From Clostridia bacterium (GTDB lineage: Bacteria > Bacillota > Clostridia > Christensenellales > Aristaeellaceae), in assembly GCA_017938695.1 (NCBI GenBank), contig JAGBBA010000075.1, positions 62,001-126,000 on the forward strand: DNA of 64,000 nucleotides, given 5' to 3'. The notes under the pieces are model-generated. The model did no database searches, was not told the origin of the DNA, and worked only from the letters and a program-made list of their open reading frames with translations. The position numbers and the translations under genes were made by a program. Within the stretch, counting starts at the first letter, position 1; each line of letters starts with the position of its first letter. This document shows positions 1 to 8,392 of this stretch, in pieces.

Positions 1-703
1 CCGTGCCCACCGCGTGATGCTCACCTCCATCATCCGCGACGCCCTGGTGCAGCGGCCCGACGGCAAGATCGGCCGTATCAACTACATTGCCAAGAATTAT
101 TCCCCCGAGGATCTGTGCAAGGTCATTAGCCAGCACCTGAATGTGAAGGTGGAGGATTACATCCTGTTCGACTTCGGCCAGATCGCTCGCATTATCGACC
201 ACCTGGGCGGCGTGGACATCACCGTGGATGCCTCCGAGGCCAGCTATCTGCGCCGTTATCCCCTGGAGAATCACCAGACCAGCCCTGCGATGGGCGGCGC
301 AGGCACCTATAAGTTCTACGGCCGCGCAGCCGTGATCTACATGCGCATCCGCAAGGCTGGCGGCGGCGGCGACTTTATGCGCACCCAGCGCGTGCGTACC
401 GTGCTCTCCACCCTGGCCGACCAGTGCCGTGAGATCACCTACGAGCAGGCCAACGATCTGCTCAACGCCGTGATGGAGAACACCCTGCTCACCAACATGA
501 ACACCGAGCAGCTGGTGGCCGCCATGGACAAGGCTTACAGCCTGCGCGACTGCACCATCGAGGAGCTGCGCATCCCCCAGGATGACGCCGTGCACCCCAT
601 CACCTACGCCGCCATGTCCGTTCAGGAGCTTGACTGGGATATGTGCCGCGAGGACTTTGCCGACTATCTCACCAGCTCCTGGCTGGTCATGGACGAGGAC
701 TAA
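1..703 (+). CDS. LCP (LytR-CpsA-Psr) family protein, 5' end cut off
   Basis: The frame is open from base 2 to the TAA at 701-703, so this is the C-terminal ~233 residues of a gene that starts left of the window. The stretch DYILFDFGQIARIIDHLGG followed by VDITVD, and the later Y.GRAAVIYMRIRK...GDFMRTQRVRTVL segment with its Arg-rich lipid-phosphate-binding pattern, are typical of the LCP catalytic domain. LCP proteins are membrane-anchored, face outward, and transfer undecaprenyl-linked glycopolymers (teichoic acid or capsule) to peptidoglycan. The membrane anchor would lie in the missing part. The next gene encodes a membrane-anchored zinc-ribbon protein. A hairpin array begins 5 nt after the stop codon. 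Confidence 0.88.
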   Translation, partial: RAHRVMLTSIIRDALVQRPDGKIGRINYIAKNYSPEDLCKVISQHLNVKVEDYILFDFGQIARIIDHLGGVDITVDASEASYLRRYPLENHQTSPAMGGAGTYKFYGRAAVIYMRIRKAGGGGDFMRTQRVRTVLSTLADQCREITYEQANDLLNAVMENTLLTNMNTEQLVAAMDKAYSLRDCTIEELRIPQDDAVHPITYAAMSVQELDWDMCREDFADYLTSSWLVMDED

Positions 704-708
704 CGCCG

Positions 709-786
709 GTCAGGGCTCTGCCCTGACAACCCGGGAGGGGCACTGCCCCTCCACCCTGCGAAGGGTCTTCGACCCTTTCGAAACCC
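709..786 (+). repeat. Hairpin array A, locus 1 (three hairpins)
   Basis: Three consecutive palindromes: GTCAGGG-CTCTG-CCCTGAC, GGAGGGG-CACTG-CCCCTCC, and the terminal CGAAGGGTC-TTCG-ACCCTTTCG followed by AAACCC. Linkers are AACCCG and ACCCTG. The array starts 5 nt after the stop of the LCP gene. It is one of at least 13 related loci in this window. Confidence 0.85.
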
Positions 787-811
787 TTTCGGAGATGCCC
801 GGCGTTCACGC

Positions 812-850
812 TCAATTCCTAATTCATCATTCCTAATTCATCATTCATCT
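812..850 (+). repeat. AATTC-rich short tandem repeat
   Basis: The bases between hairpin array 1 and the next ribosome binding site are built from repeated AATTC(A/C)T-like units (AATTCCTAATTCATCATTCC, then AATTCATCATTCAT). A similar run of ATTCCGC units lies at 39098-39130. No gene or promoter is evident here. Confidence 0.6.
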
Positions 851-868
851 CTACAAAGGAGCTGTCCT

Positions 869-2644
869 ATGAAGTGTCCCAACTGCGGCCAATGGAACCG
901 CGCTTCCCTGCCACACTGCCAGAAATGCGGCACGCCCCTGGATGCTGCCGAAGGGCAGCTTCCTTCCTGGAAGACCACCCTGCGGGACGATCAGAAGGGC
1001 AAGGAGTATATCCGCGTGGATGAAGACGGCGAAGCCAGCGTGACCGCCGACAGCCGTGATGCACTGGCCCAGGAAATGGCCGAGCTGAAGAAGCGCAAGG
1101 CCGAGGGTACCCGTGTGCAGCGTCAGCTCCGCCGCGAGAGTGCTGAGCGCGGCTCTGCGCCGTCCTCCATGACCATCCGCACCCACGCCACCGTGGACAC
1201 CTTCTGGAATGTGGAGGACAATCCGCGCTCCACTGTGCGCATCCGCCGCAGCGGCGAGAAAGACCCGGAAGAAGGCCGCACGCACCGCATCAACAATGCC
1301 TGGCAGGACTCCCGCAGCTATGACCCCCTGTGGGAGGAGCAGGAGATGTACGGCACCTGGCAGCTGCCCCAGAACACCCAGTTCACCGGCAAGCTACCCA
1401 GCCGCTCCCGCGGCCTGCGCCACCTGGCACGCGTTCTTGTTGCCATCATCATGGCTGCGCTGCTGGGCCTGACCATTTTCTTCGGCTATAACTACTTCAA
1501 GGATCGCCAGGCCGAGCGCAACCTGGCCAACCAGGCCAGCGTTACTGCCTCCATCAAGGATGACCTGGCCGCCCATACCATCCTCATTCCCGGCGAGGAC
1601 GGCCAGCAGATCTACATCCGCGAGCTCCACACGTCCTACATCGTCACCGGCGGCTTTGCCACGGTGGAGATCGCCGACCACGTCTGGTATGACGAGCTGA
1701 CCGATTTCATCGGCGAAAGCATGGACGTGACCCTCACCCCCTTTGTGAAGACCTCCGGCGGCCAGCAAAAGCCCCTGGACCCCATCACCTACGAGATCTC
1801 CATCCCCCTCAGCCCCATCACGCTGAACACCCCTGACGGTCTGCGTACCGAGGTCGCAACTGCCATGTACAGCATGAACTTCACCGTGCGCCCCGGCTCC
1901 ACCGTGTACATTAACGATGAAGATGTGTCCGACACCGTTAATTCCGATGACGGCTCCTTCACCTACAACGCCACCGTGCAGCCCATTGGCGATAACAACT
2001 TTGTGGTGCGCGTCCGCAGCCAGTACTGCCGTGAGAACTCCATGACCGTCACCCTCTACCGCGAACCCCAGGAGATCCCCCTGGACCTTTCGGCGGACAC
2101 TTATTCATCCACCAGCAAGAAGGCCATTGAGATCCGCGCCACCACCCTGCCCGGCGCAAAGGTGGAGATCCTCTCCCCCCACAGCGACCTGAACATCACC
2201 GAGATCGACTCCACCGGCGCCTTCAGCTTCTACGCCGTGTTTGACAAGATCGGCTACAACACCGTGGTCATCACGGCATCCGACCCCGGCAAGAAGACCT
2301 CCCGCGTGGAGTACCAGGTCTACTACCTCCCCAACCCCGACGAATACACCATCAAGGCCTGGCCGCTGAATGCCGCCGAGTATTCCGAGCTGCTGGCCAA
2401 CAATAACGTCCGCACCGCCAATACTCAGGTGTATGTAGCCATTGGCACCATTGCCGAGATCATCAGCGACAAGCCGCAGATGGCCATCATGTACACCTCC
2501 GAGGACGGCAAGAGCCAGCCCGTGCTGCTGGAGAACTTCACCAAAACCACCTGGAAGGTAGGCGAATACTACCGCATCTACGGCGATGCCAACGGCACCT
2601 ATTCCAACATGCCGCGCCTGTCCGCCCGCTACACCTACTGGTAA
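869..2644 (+). CDS. Zinc-ribbon, single-pass membrane protein with extracellular Ig-like region
   Basis: 591 residues. The N terminus has a zinc ribbon with Cys 3, 6, 17 and 20 (CPNC...CQKC). A charged linker follows, then one transmembrane helix at about 188-208, and a long extracytoplasmic region of beta-rich repeats (about 320-490) resembling bacterial Ig-like modules. The C-terminal ~90 residues look OB-like, though I cannot name the fold. The start is supported by AAGGAGCTG 8 nt upstream. The gene at 39180-41060 has the same Cys spacing and the same ribbon-linker-helix plan but a different outer domain, so they form a small architectural family. Function is unknown; a sensor or envelope scaffold is possible. 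The flavoprotein gene starts 11 nt downstream and is probably co-transcribed. Confidence 0.7.
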   Translation: MKCPNCGQWNRASLPHCQKCGTPLDAAEGQLPSWKTTLRDDQKGKEYIRVDEDGEASVTADSRDALAQEMAELKKRKAEGTRVQRQLRRESAERGSAPSSMTIRTHATVDTFWNVEDNPRSTVRIRRSGEKDPEEGRTHRINNAWQDSRSYDPLWEEQEMYGTWQLPQNTQFTGKLPSRSRGLRHLARVLVAIIMAALLGLTIFFGYNYFKDRQAERNLANQASVTASIKDDLAAHTILIPGEDGQQIYIRELHTSYIVTGGFATVEIADHVWYDELTDFIGESMDVTLTPFVKTSGGQQKPLDPITYEISIPLSPITLNTPDGLRTEVATAMYSMNFTVRPGSTVYINDEDVSDTVNSDDGSFTYNATVQPIGDNNFVVRVRSQYCRENSMTVTLYREPQEIPLDLSADTYSSTSKKAIEIRATTLPGAKVEILSPHSDLNITEIDSTGAFSFYAVFDKIGYNTVVITASDPGKKTSRVEYQVYYLPNPDEYTIKAWPLNAAEYSELLANNNVRTANTQVYVAIGTIAEIISDKPQMAIMYTSEDGKSQPVLLENFTKTTWKVGEYYRIYGDANGTYSNMPRLSARYTYW

Positions 2645-2655
2645 GGAGGATCATC

Positions 2656-3501
2656 ATGAACTGCGATCTGCTGATCATCGGTTCCGGCCCTGCCGCCTGG
2701 AGCTGCGCCCTCACCGCCCGCCAGCGTGACCTGAGCGTTGTGGTGGCTGCGGCTGAATCCGCCACCGGCTGGCTGCAGAAGGCCGAGCGCATCGACAACT
2801 ATCCCGGCATGCCCGCCGTTTCCGGCAAGGACATGCTGCGGATCTTCCGCCAGCAGGCCGAGGAAGCCGGTGCTCAGGTCGTCAGCAGCCTGGCGCGCCA
2901 GGTGCAGCCCCTGGGCGATATCTACATGACCCTGTGCGGCAATGATATCATCGAATCCCGGGCCGTGGTGCTGGCCATGGGTGCTGCCCGGCCCAAGCTG
3001 CTCCCCGGCGAGGAGGAGCTCATCGGCCAGGGTGTCAGCTGGTGCGGCACCTGCGACGGCATGTTCTACCGCGGCAAGGATGTAGCCGTTCTCTCCGCCT
3101 GGCACGGCGGCATCGAAGAGGCCGAGTTCCTCTCCCGGCTGTGCGCCAAGGTGGACTATTACACCATGGCCGCCCACGACCTGCCTGACGAACGCCCCTA
3201 TGCCCTGCACGAAGGCAAGCCCGCCGAGCTCGTCCGCCAGGAGGACAAGATCATCGTCAAGACCGATGTTTCTGCCGATGCCTACGACGGCGTGTTCATC
3301 TTCCGCCCGGCGGTTTCCCCGGCCAAGCTGCTGCCCGGCCTGGAGCTGGAGGGCGCGTTCATCCCCGTTGACCGCCGCATGGCCACCAACCTGCCCCGCG
3401 TCTATGCCGCCGGCGACTGCACCGGTCAGCCCCTGCAAATTGCCAAGGCTGTCGGCGAGGGTAACATTGCCGCCATTTCTGCGGCTGAGGATTTGAAGTA
3501 A
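2656..3501 (+). CDS. Thioredoxin-reductase-like flavoprotein lacking NADPH motifs
   Basis: 281 residues of the low-molecular-weight thioredoxin reductase fold. FAD is bound through GSGPAA (9-14) and the GDC segment near 253. The redox pair is Cys130-x-x-Cys133 in WCGTCDG. The region that should bind NADPH has no GxGxxA/G (it reads VLSAWHGG at 145-152), and no HRRxxxR motif follows. That absence is the hallmark of ferredoxin-dependent flavin thioredoxin reductases (FFTR) and related pyridine-nucleotide-independent forms known in Clostridia, so electrons may come from ferredoxin, which would fit the hydrogenase-rich gene content. A standard NADPH enzyme with degenerate motifs is less likely. 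No thioredoxin gene is adjacent. The start has an AAGGAGG site 6 nt upstream. A hairpin array begins 2 nt after the stop. Confidence 0.8.
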   Translation: MNCDLLIIGSGPAAWSCALTARQRDLSVVVAAAESATGWLQKAERIDNYPGMPAVSGKDMLRIFRQQAEEAGAQVVSSLARQVQPLGDIYMTLCGNDIIESRAVVLAMGAARPKLLPGEEELIGQGVSWCGTCDGMFYRGKDVAVLSAWHGGIEEAEFLSRLCAKVDYYTMAAHDLPDERPYALHEGKPAELVRQEDKIIVKTDVSADAYDGVFIFRPAVSPAKLLPGLELEGAFIPVDRRMATNLPRVYAAGDCTGQPLQIAKAVGEGNIAAISAAEDLK

Positions 3502-3503
3502 CG

Positions 3504-3567
3504 CCAGAGGGGCTTTCAGCCCCTCTGGACTCCCTAACCAAAGGGCCCTTCGGCCCTCTGGACTCCC
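3504..3567 (+). repeat. Hairpin array A, locus 2 (two hairpins)
   Basis: CCAGAGGGGC-TTTCA-GCCCCTCTGG then ACTCCC, followed by CCAAAGGGCC-CTTC-GGCCCTCTGG then ACTCCC. The array starts 2 nt after the stop of the flavoprotein gene and runs almost to the ribosome binding site of the next gene. Confidence 0.85.
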
Positions 3568-3584
3568 ATTTTTTGAGGTGCTGC

Positions 3585-4337
3585 ATGAAGCGTTTTCTTG
3601 TTTGTTTGCTGATGGTGCTGCTCTGCGCGACGGCTGCGGCTGAGCCACTTAGTTACACCATGGATCTTGCCGGTACGTATTGCTATCCCGAGGGGTGCGA
3701 TGAGCCTGATGCAGCGTATATTTACCGGTATGCGTATCCGCTGATGGCCGGGGATGACCAGGTCAGCCTGATGATCAACGAGTTCTACACCTATATGGTG
3801 GATGATGCGCTGGCCTTTGCTGTGCCCATGGCTGCTGAGGAAGTCGCCATGGATGGCATTCAGTCCTACACCAATATCAGCAGCGAGGTCACCTGCAACA
3901 GCGACGATTTCTTCTCCGTGAAGATTAGCAATGAGTCCTTCATGGGGGCGGCTACGTCCAATGTGGTCAGCGGCCATGTGTTTGCCCGCAGCGGCGACAA
4001 GGCTGGCACCGTGGTCAGCCTGCCCTATCTGCTGGGGATTCTCAACGCTGACGAAACCGACTCCTGGCTGTTGGACCGCCAGACCGCCAAGGCCGACACC
4101 ATGGTGCGTACCCTGGTGTGGGATATCATTCAGGAGCAGCTGGCCGACGGGCTTATCGCCTATTACGACGATCTGACCTACGAGGTCTTCGAGGGGAATT
4201 TCTACCCGGAAGAGGATTTCTACCTGGATGAATCCGGCAGCCTGGTGTTCTTCCTGCAGGAAGGCACCGTTGCCCCGGTATCCGAAGGCGTGCTGTACTT
4301 CCCCTTCACCCTGGAAGAGCTGCTGGACGAGATTTGA
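3585..4337 (+). CDS. Secreted DUF3298-like protein
   Basis: 250 residues from the ATG at 3585, chosen because GAGG lies 6 nt upstream; a TTG at 3573 is in frame but overlaps that site. It opens with a signal peptide (MKRFLVCLLMVLLCATAAA). The body resembles the extracytoplasmic DUF4163/DUF3298 region of RsiV-like proteins: an N-terminal part with LMINEFY and an acidic C-terminal part ending in a strand (GVLYFPFTLEELLDEI). RsiV-type proteins are anti-sigma factors that bind lysozyme, but no transmembrane segment or cytoplasmic anti-sigma domain is present, so this is only the outer domain. It would act outside the membrane; the ligand is unknown. A bidirectional terminator follows. Confidence 0.65.
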   Translation: MKRFLVCLLMVLLCATAAAEPLSYTMDLAGTYCYPEGCDEPDAAYIYRYAYPLMAGDDQVSLMINEFYTYMVDDALAFAVPMAAEEVAMDGIQSYTNISSEVTCNSDDFFSVKISNESFMGAATSNVVSGHVFARSGDKAGTVVSLPYLLGILNADETDSWLLDRQTAKADTMVRTLVWDIIQEQLADGLIAYYDDLTYEVFEGNFYPEEDFYLDESGSLVFFLQEGTVAPVSEGVLYFPFTLEELLDEI

Positions 4338-4344
4338 CCCATGC

Positions 4345-4380
4345 AAAAAGGAGGAGCCGTTGCTCCTCCTTATTTCTTTT
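4345..4380. terminator. Bidirectional intrinsic terminator
   Basis: A 10-bp stem, AAGGAGGAGC / GCTCCTCCTT (4348-4357 and 4362-4371) with a CGTT loop, has a T-rich tract to the right and an A tract to the left. It can end transcripts of both converging genes and overlaps the 3' end of the leftward methyltransferase gene. Confidence 0.8.
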
Positions 4381-5161
4381 GGAACACATCCAGCATGTGG
4401 TGCGTCACGCCCACCATATCCGGCCGTTCGCAAATACAGAAGTGGTATTTCATATACAGGTCAAACATTTCGTCGTCCATGGCATCCACGGTGTCCTCCA
4501 TGAACTCCGTAGCCATGTCCGTGCCCACATAGTGCAGCCGCTGCACGGTGAAGCCATCCATCAGGCTGTCGATGTCCTCCCGGCGGTACAGCTGGAACAG
4601 CTCCTCCGGCGTGGAGGTCAGCTTGAAGGTTTCCGGGTCGGTCAGTGCCTTGTAGCGATCCAGCTTCAGCATGTTTTTCTTGAAGCAGAAGCTGACCACC
4701 GTGGCATCGTTGTTGCAGTAGGCAGCAAACACCACGCCGCCCTTTTTCGTCACGCGGATGGCCTCTGCCAGGGCCTGCCTTTGTTCCTCCACTGTGAACA
4801 GGTGATACATAGGGCCCAGCAGCAGGGTGATGTCATAGGTTTCGTCAGCAAAGGCGGACAGATCCAGCGCATTCCCCTGACGGATGGTGATGTTCTCGCC
4901 AGGCTGGGTGTTCTGTTCAAACACATCAATGTTGTGCTGGATCAACTCCACCGCGTCCACCTGGTAGCCCATGCGGGCCAGGGTGTGGCTGTACCGGCCC
5001 GTGCCCGCGCCGATCTCGATGATCCTCGCCCCTGGGTGCAGATACTTTTCCACATACCGCATGGTGGTCAGGTATTCCACCATGCCATGGCGGCTGCGCA
5101 GGCGGCTGTCTTCGTCGCAATGGTTGGTGTAGAATTGTGTCAGACTTTCCAGCGTGGTCAT
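4370..5161 (-). CDS. Class I SAM-dependent methyltransferase
   Basis: 263 residues. Motif I is EIGAGTGRYS at about 48-57, the acidic residue after strand 2 is in VDAVEL, motif II region is GNALDL, and DITLLLGPMYHL carries the fourth strand; this is a methyltransferase-11-type Rossmann fold using S-adenosylmethionine. The substrate cannot be read from the sequence. The start has GGGAGGTGCAGC immediately upstream, and a TTGACA-17-TAAGAT promoter lies just beyond. The gene is monocistronic, divergent from ilvE and convergent with the DUF3298-like gene. Confidence 0.82.
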   Translation of the reverse strand: MTTLESLTQFYTNHCDEDSRLRSRHGMVEYLTTMRYVEKYLHPGARIIEIGAGTGRYSHTLARMGYQVDAVELIQHNIDVFEQNTQPGENITIRQGNALDLSAFADETYDITLLLGPMYHLFTVEEQRQALAEAIRVTKKGGVVFAAYCNNDATVVSFCFKKNMLKLDRYKALTDPETFKLTSTPEELFQLYRREDIDSLMDGFTVQRLHYVGTDMATEFMEDTVDAMDDEMFDLYMKYHFCICERPDMVGVTHHMLDVFQKK

Positions 5162-5187
5162 GCTGCACCTCCCGAAAATGATGTGTT

Positions 5188-5216
5188 ATCTTACCACAAA
5201 TCGCGCCCCGTGTCAA
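5188..5216 (-). promoter_or_regulatory. Sigma-A type promoter of the methyltransferase gene
   Basis: On the minus strand TTGACA (5211-5216) is followed by a 17-bp spacer and TAAGAT (5188-5193), placing the transcript start about 20 nt ahead of the start codon. It lies back to back with the ilvE promoter. Confidence 0.75.
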
Positions 5217-5266
5217 AAAACAGTATAAGTACAAGAAATACCCCTGGAAGCCAGGTGGGGCAAGGC

Positions 5267-5294
5267 TTGACAAGCTGTTGATGAACGGTATAAT
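5267..5294 (+). promoter_or_regulatory. Consensus promoter of ilvE
   Basis: TTGACA (5267-5272), a 16-bp spacer, and TATAAT (5289-5294). Both hexamers match the housekeeping consensus exactly. The transcript would start near 5301, giving a leader of about 65 nt before the ATG at 5366. Confidence 0.85.
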
Positions 5295-5365
5295 AGAAGA
5301 ATACACGAGGAAAAAACGTGTTCCCTGTCGAAAGGTCGGCAGGTAAGAAGCGGAGGCGTTTTCAA

Positions 5366-6433
5366 ATGCAGGAGATCAAAGTTACTCTTTCCACGGCCCT
5401 TAAGCAAAAGCCCCAGGACGAATCCCAGCTGGGCTTTGGCCGCATCTTTACCGATCACATGTTCCTGATGAATTACGAAAAGGGCAAAGGCTGGTATGAT
5501 CCCCGCATCGTGCCCTATGGCGATTTCTCTATGGATCCTGCCAGCATGGTGCTGCATTACGGCCAGGCCATCTTCGAGGGCACCAAGGCCTATCGCCGTG
5601 CCGATGGCGGCATCCAGCTCTTCCGGCCTCAGGCTAATATGGCCCGCATGTCCTCCAGTGCCCAGCGTATGTGCATGCCCGCCCTGGACGAGGAAATGGC
5701 CCTGGAAGGTCTGAAGAAGCTGATCGAGGTGGAAAAGGACTGGGTTCCCCACCAGGAAGGCACCAGCCTGTACATCCGCCCCACCATGATCGCCCTGGAC
5801 GTGCAGCTGGGCGTGCACGCCTCCAACAAGTATCTGTTCTACATCATCCTCTCCCCCGTGGGTGCCTATTATAAAGAGGGCCTGAAGCCCGTTGGCATCT
5901 ACGTGGAGGATGCGTATGTCCGTGCCGTGCGCGGCGGCGTGGGCTTCACCAAGTGCGCCGGCAACTATGCCGCCTCCATCCTGGCTGGCGAAGTGGCCGC
6001 CACCAAGGGCTATGCTCAGGTGCTGTGGCTGGACGGCGTGGAGCAGCGTTACATCGAAGAAGTGGGTGCCATGAACATGATGTTCGCCTATGGCAACAAG
6101 ATCGTGACCCCCATGCTCAACGGCTCCATCCTGCCGGGCATCACCCGCAACAGCGTGCTGACCCTGGCGCAGCAGCTGGGCTACGAGGTGGAGGAAAAGC
6201 GCATCGCCATCGACGAGGTCTTTGCTGATATCAAGTCCGGCAAGTGCACCGAGGCCTTCGGCACCGGCACCGCCGCCGTCATCTCCCCCGTGGGCGAATT
6301 GTGCTGGAAGGACGAGAAGCTCACCGTGGGCGATGGCAACATCGGCCCTGTGGCCCAGAAGCTCTACGATACCCTCACCGGTATCCAGACGGGCAAGCTG
6401 GCCGACGAAAACAACTGGATCGTAAAACTGTGA
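5366..6433 (+). CDS. ilvE: Branched-chain amino acid aminotransferase
   Basis: 355 residues from the ATG at 5366, which has CGGAGG 9 nt upstream; an in-frame GTG at 5318 lacks a site and would add 16 non-conserved residues. This is a fold-type IV PLP enzyme of the larger (~355 aa) eukaryote-like BCAT group. The PLP lysine is K196 in GVGFTKCAGNYAAS, with YIRPT (136-140) and the later EEVGAMNMMF and GTGTAAVISP phosphate-binding loops. It interconverts leucine, isoleucine and valine with their 2-oxo acids in the cytoplasm. It may be co-transcribed with the unrecognised gene that starts 35 nt downstream. Confidence 0.95.
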   Translation: MQEIKVTLSTALKQKPQDESQLGFGRIFTDHMFLMNYEKGKGWYDPRIVPYGDFSMDPASMVLHYGQAIFEGTKAYRRADGGIQLFRPQANMARMSSSAQRMCMPALDEEMALEGLKKLIEVEKDWVPHQEGTSLYIRPTMIALDVQLGVHASNKYLFYIILSPVGAYYKEGLKPVGIYVEDAYVRAVRGGVGFTKCAGNYAASILAGEVAATKGYAQVLWLDGVEQRYIEEVGAMNMMFAYGNKIVTPMLNGSILPGITRNSVLTLAQQLGYEVEEKRIAIDEVFADIKSGKCTEAFGTGTAAVISPVGELCWKDEKLTVGDGNIGPVAQKLYDTLTGIQTGKLADENNWIVKL

Positions 6434-6468
6434 AAACCCGCTTACCCTATGGCGGGTGAGGAGGTTTC

Positions 6469-7512
6469 ATGCTACGGGAAACCAATGTGCAGACCCTGAA
6501 CTGGGCTGACAAAACCATGAGCGTGCTTAAAGCGCGGCAGCTGGAGGCCTGCGAATCCCGCCTGGCCGACCTGCCGGGCTTTGGCCTGTTTGACGGCTGC
6601 GACGCCGCCAATGTGGAAACGCTCTGGGCCTGCAGCTTTGAGGCGCAGGAGCAACCCATTCTCACCCATCTGCACGACCCCCGCAAACTGCAAGCCCAGG
6701 TGCTCACCACCCTTCCGGCAGAGGCGGCTCTCCTTTCCATGGAGGAGCATCACCTGCTGGACCGGATGCTGGCTCTGGGCGGCGAAGCGGAGCTGATGGA
6801 CTGGGAGGAATCCAGCGCAGCCGAAAGCCTGGTGCGCCGCCTGTGGTGCACCGTCCGCCGGGAAGAGGATCATATCTTCATCCATCTTCCCCAGGAGCTG
6901 GTGGTGCCGCTGCAATTGATCACATCCTCCAAGGCCCATGAGGATATCCGCGAAAAGCTGTTCCGCTACGATGCCACTATCCGCGGCCTGCTTTATATCG
7001 GCGGCCTGCTCCATATTTCCGAGCCCCTGCGCCACCTGATGGTGGATGTGCTCCAGGGCACCTACGCCGAGAATCAAACCCTGGCCATGCGCTACATCCG
7101 CACGTCCTACGACTATACCTATGATCCCCGGGGGCAGATGCTTCTGCTCCATCCCGGCCTGGCCGAGCCGGAGCATATGCTCGCCAAGCTGAACATCCGC
7201 CCCGACACCCGTCTGGAGCTGGACGAAACCACCATGCTGGGCGCCATGGGCGGCATTCTACCGGAGGAACGCCCCCTGTTTGAAATGATGTACGGCCTGC
7301 TGCTGGGTGCAGTCCGCCCGGAGATCTCCGTGGAAGAAGCCGTGGAGGACCTGCGCATGCTGGCCAAGCAGGGCGTTGACCTTGCTGAAATGAACGACGT
7401 GCTATCTTCCCTGCTCACCACCCAGCCCACACAGGCGATGCTCTCCGGTGTGCAGCAGCTTTATCTGATGACCCCGCGCTGGGGAACCATGCGGTCGGGA
7501 ACGGTGCAATAA
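6469..7512 (+). CDS. Unrecognised conserved-looking protein, 347 aa
   Basis: I do not recognise a family. It is a soluble, mostly helical, acidic protein with no signal peptide, membrane segment or Cys cluster. Notable segments are RRLWCTVRREEDHIFIHLPQ (about 124-143) and a C-terminal helical region (about 275-330). The start has GTGAGGAGG 5 nt upstream. It sits between ilvE (35 nt) and the pseudouridine synthase gene, whose ATG begins 1 nt after this stop, so it is very probably translationally linked to the latter. A role in RNA modification or ribosome function would be only a guess from position. Confidence 0.6.
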   Translation: MLRETNVQTLNWADKTMSVLKARQLEACESRLADLPGFGLFDGCDAANVETLWACSFEAQEQPILTHLHDPRKLQAQVLTTLPAEAALLSMEEHHLLDRMLALGGEAELMDWEESSAAESLVRRLWCTVRREEDHIFIHLPQELVVPLQLITSSKAHEDIREKLFRYDATIRGLLYIGGLLHISEPLRHLMVDVLQGTYAENQTLAMRYIRTSYDYTYDPRGQMLLLHPGLAEPEHMLAKLNIRPDTRLELDETTMLGAMGGILPEERPLFEMMYGLLLGAVRPEISVEEAVEDLRMLAKQGVDLAEMNDVLSSLLTTQPTQAMLSGVQQLYLMTPRWGTMRSGTVQ

Positions 7513-7513
7513 C

Positions 7514-8380
7514 ATGGCATGCTACGAATGGAAAGTAACCCAGGCGGCAGAGGGGCAGCGCATCGACGCCTGCCTCCGCCGCTTTTTACCTGAATTGCCG
7601 CCCCATGTGCTGCGCCAGAGCTTTCAGCGGCGCGACGTGAAGCTGGACGGCAAACGCGTCAAGCCCGACGTGCGCGTCAGCGAAGGGCAGCTGGTGCAGG
7701 TCTACTGCATGGAGCCCGCCGCCCCCACCGTGGACGTGGTGTATGAAGACAACGATGTGCTGCTGATCAACAAGCGCGCAGGCATCAGCGTGGAACCCGA
7801 CGAAAAGGGCGGTGCATCCCTGATCGAACTGGCGCATAAGCATCTTTTGTTGAAGGATGCAAGTGCCCTTCCTCCCCGCCCCTGCCACCGGCTGGATAAC
7901 CAGACCTGCGGCCTGACCCTGCTGGCCAAGAATGACCGGGCGGAGGAGATCCTTCTTCGGGCCTTCCGCGACCGCACCATGGACAAACGCTACATCTGCC
8001 TTGTCCGCGGCATGATGAAGCCCCCCGCCGCCACCTGCAAGGCCTATCTGCTCAAAGATGCCCAGGCTGCCCGGGTAACCATTCTGGATCATCCTGCGCC
8101 CGGGGCCAAGTCCATCGCCACCGCCTATGAAACGCTGGAATCCGGCCCCGTCAGCCGCTTGAAGGTGCATCTGCTCACCGGGCGCACCCATCAAATCCGC
8201 GCCCACCTGGCCGCGCTGGGCCATCCCCTGCTGGGCGATGATGTCTACGGCGACCGCGCCTTCAACCGTGCCCAGCATGCCCGTCGGCTGATGCTCTGCG
8301 CCGCGTCCCTCACCCTGGATACCGGCGGCGAGCTCCCCCAGCTGGACGGCAAGACCTTTACCATCGACTGTCCCTTTTAA
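7514..8380 (+). CDS. RluA-family RNA pseudouridine synthase
   Basis: 288 residues. An S4-like RNA-binding domain occupies about 1-65 (RRDVKLDGKRVKPDVRVSEGQLV), followed by the catalytic domain with HRLDNQTCGL, where Asp128 is the nucleophile, and the later GRTHQIRAHLAALGHPLLGDDVYG signature. RluC/RluD-type enzymes convert specific uridines of 23S rRNA or tRNA to pseudouridine; the target here is not determinable. The start codon follows the preceding stop by one base, and the HAD gene follows 12 nt after the stop, so the genes from ilvE or 6469 to 9927 look like one operon. Confidence 0.92.
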   Translation: MACYEWKVTQAAEGQRIDACLRRFLPELPPHVLRQSFQRRDVKLDGKRVKPDVRVSEGQLVQVYCMEPAAPTVDVVYEDNDVLLINKRAGISVEPDEKGGASLIELAHKHLLLKDASALPPRPCHRLDNQTCGLTLLAKNDRAEEILLRAFRDRTMDKRYICLVRGMMKPPAATCKAYLLKDAQAARVTILDHPAPGAKSIATAYETLESGPVSRLKVHLLTGRTHQIRAHLAALGHPLLGDDVYGDRAFNRAQHARRLMLCAASLTLDTGGELPQLDGKTFTIDCPF

Positions 8381-8392
8381 TTCGAGGTGTTT

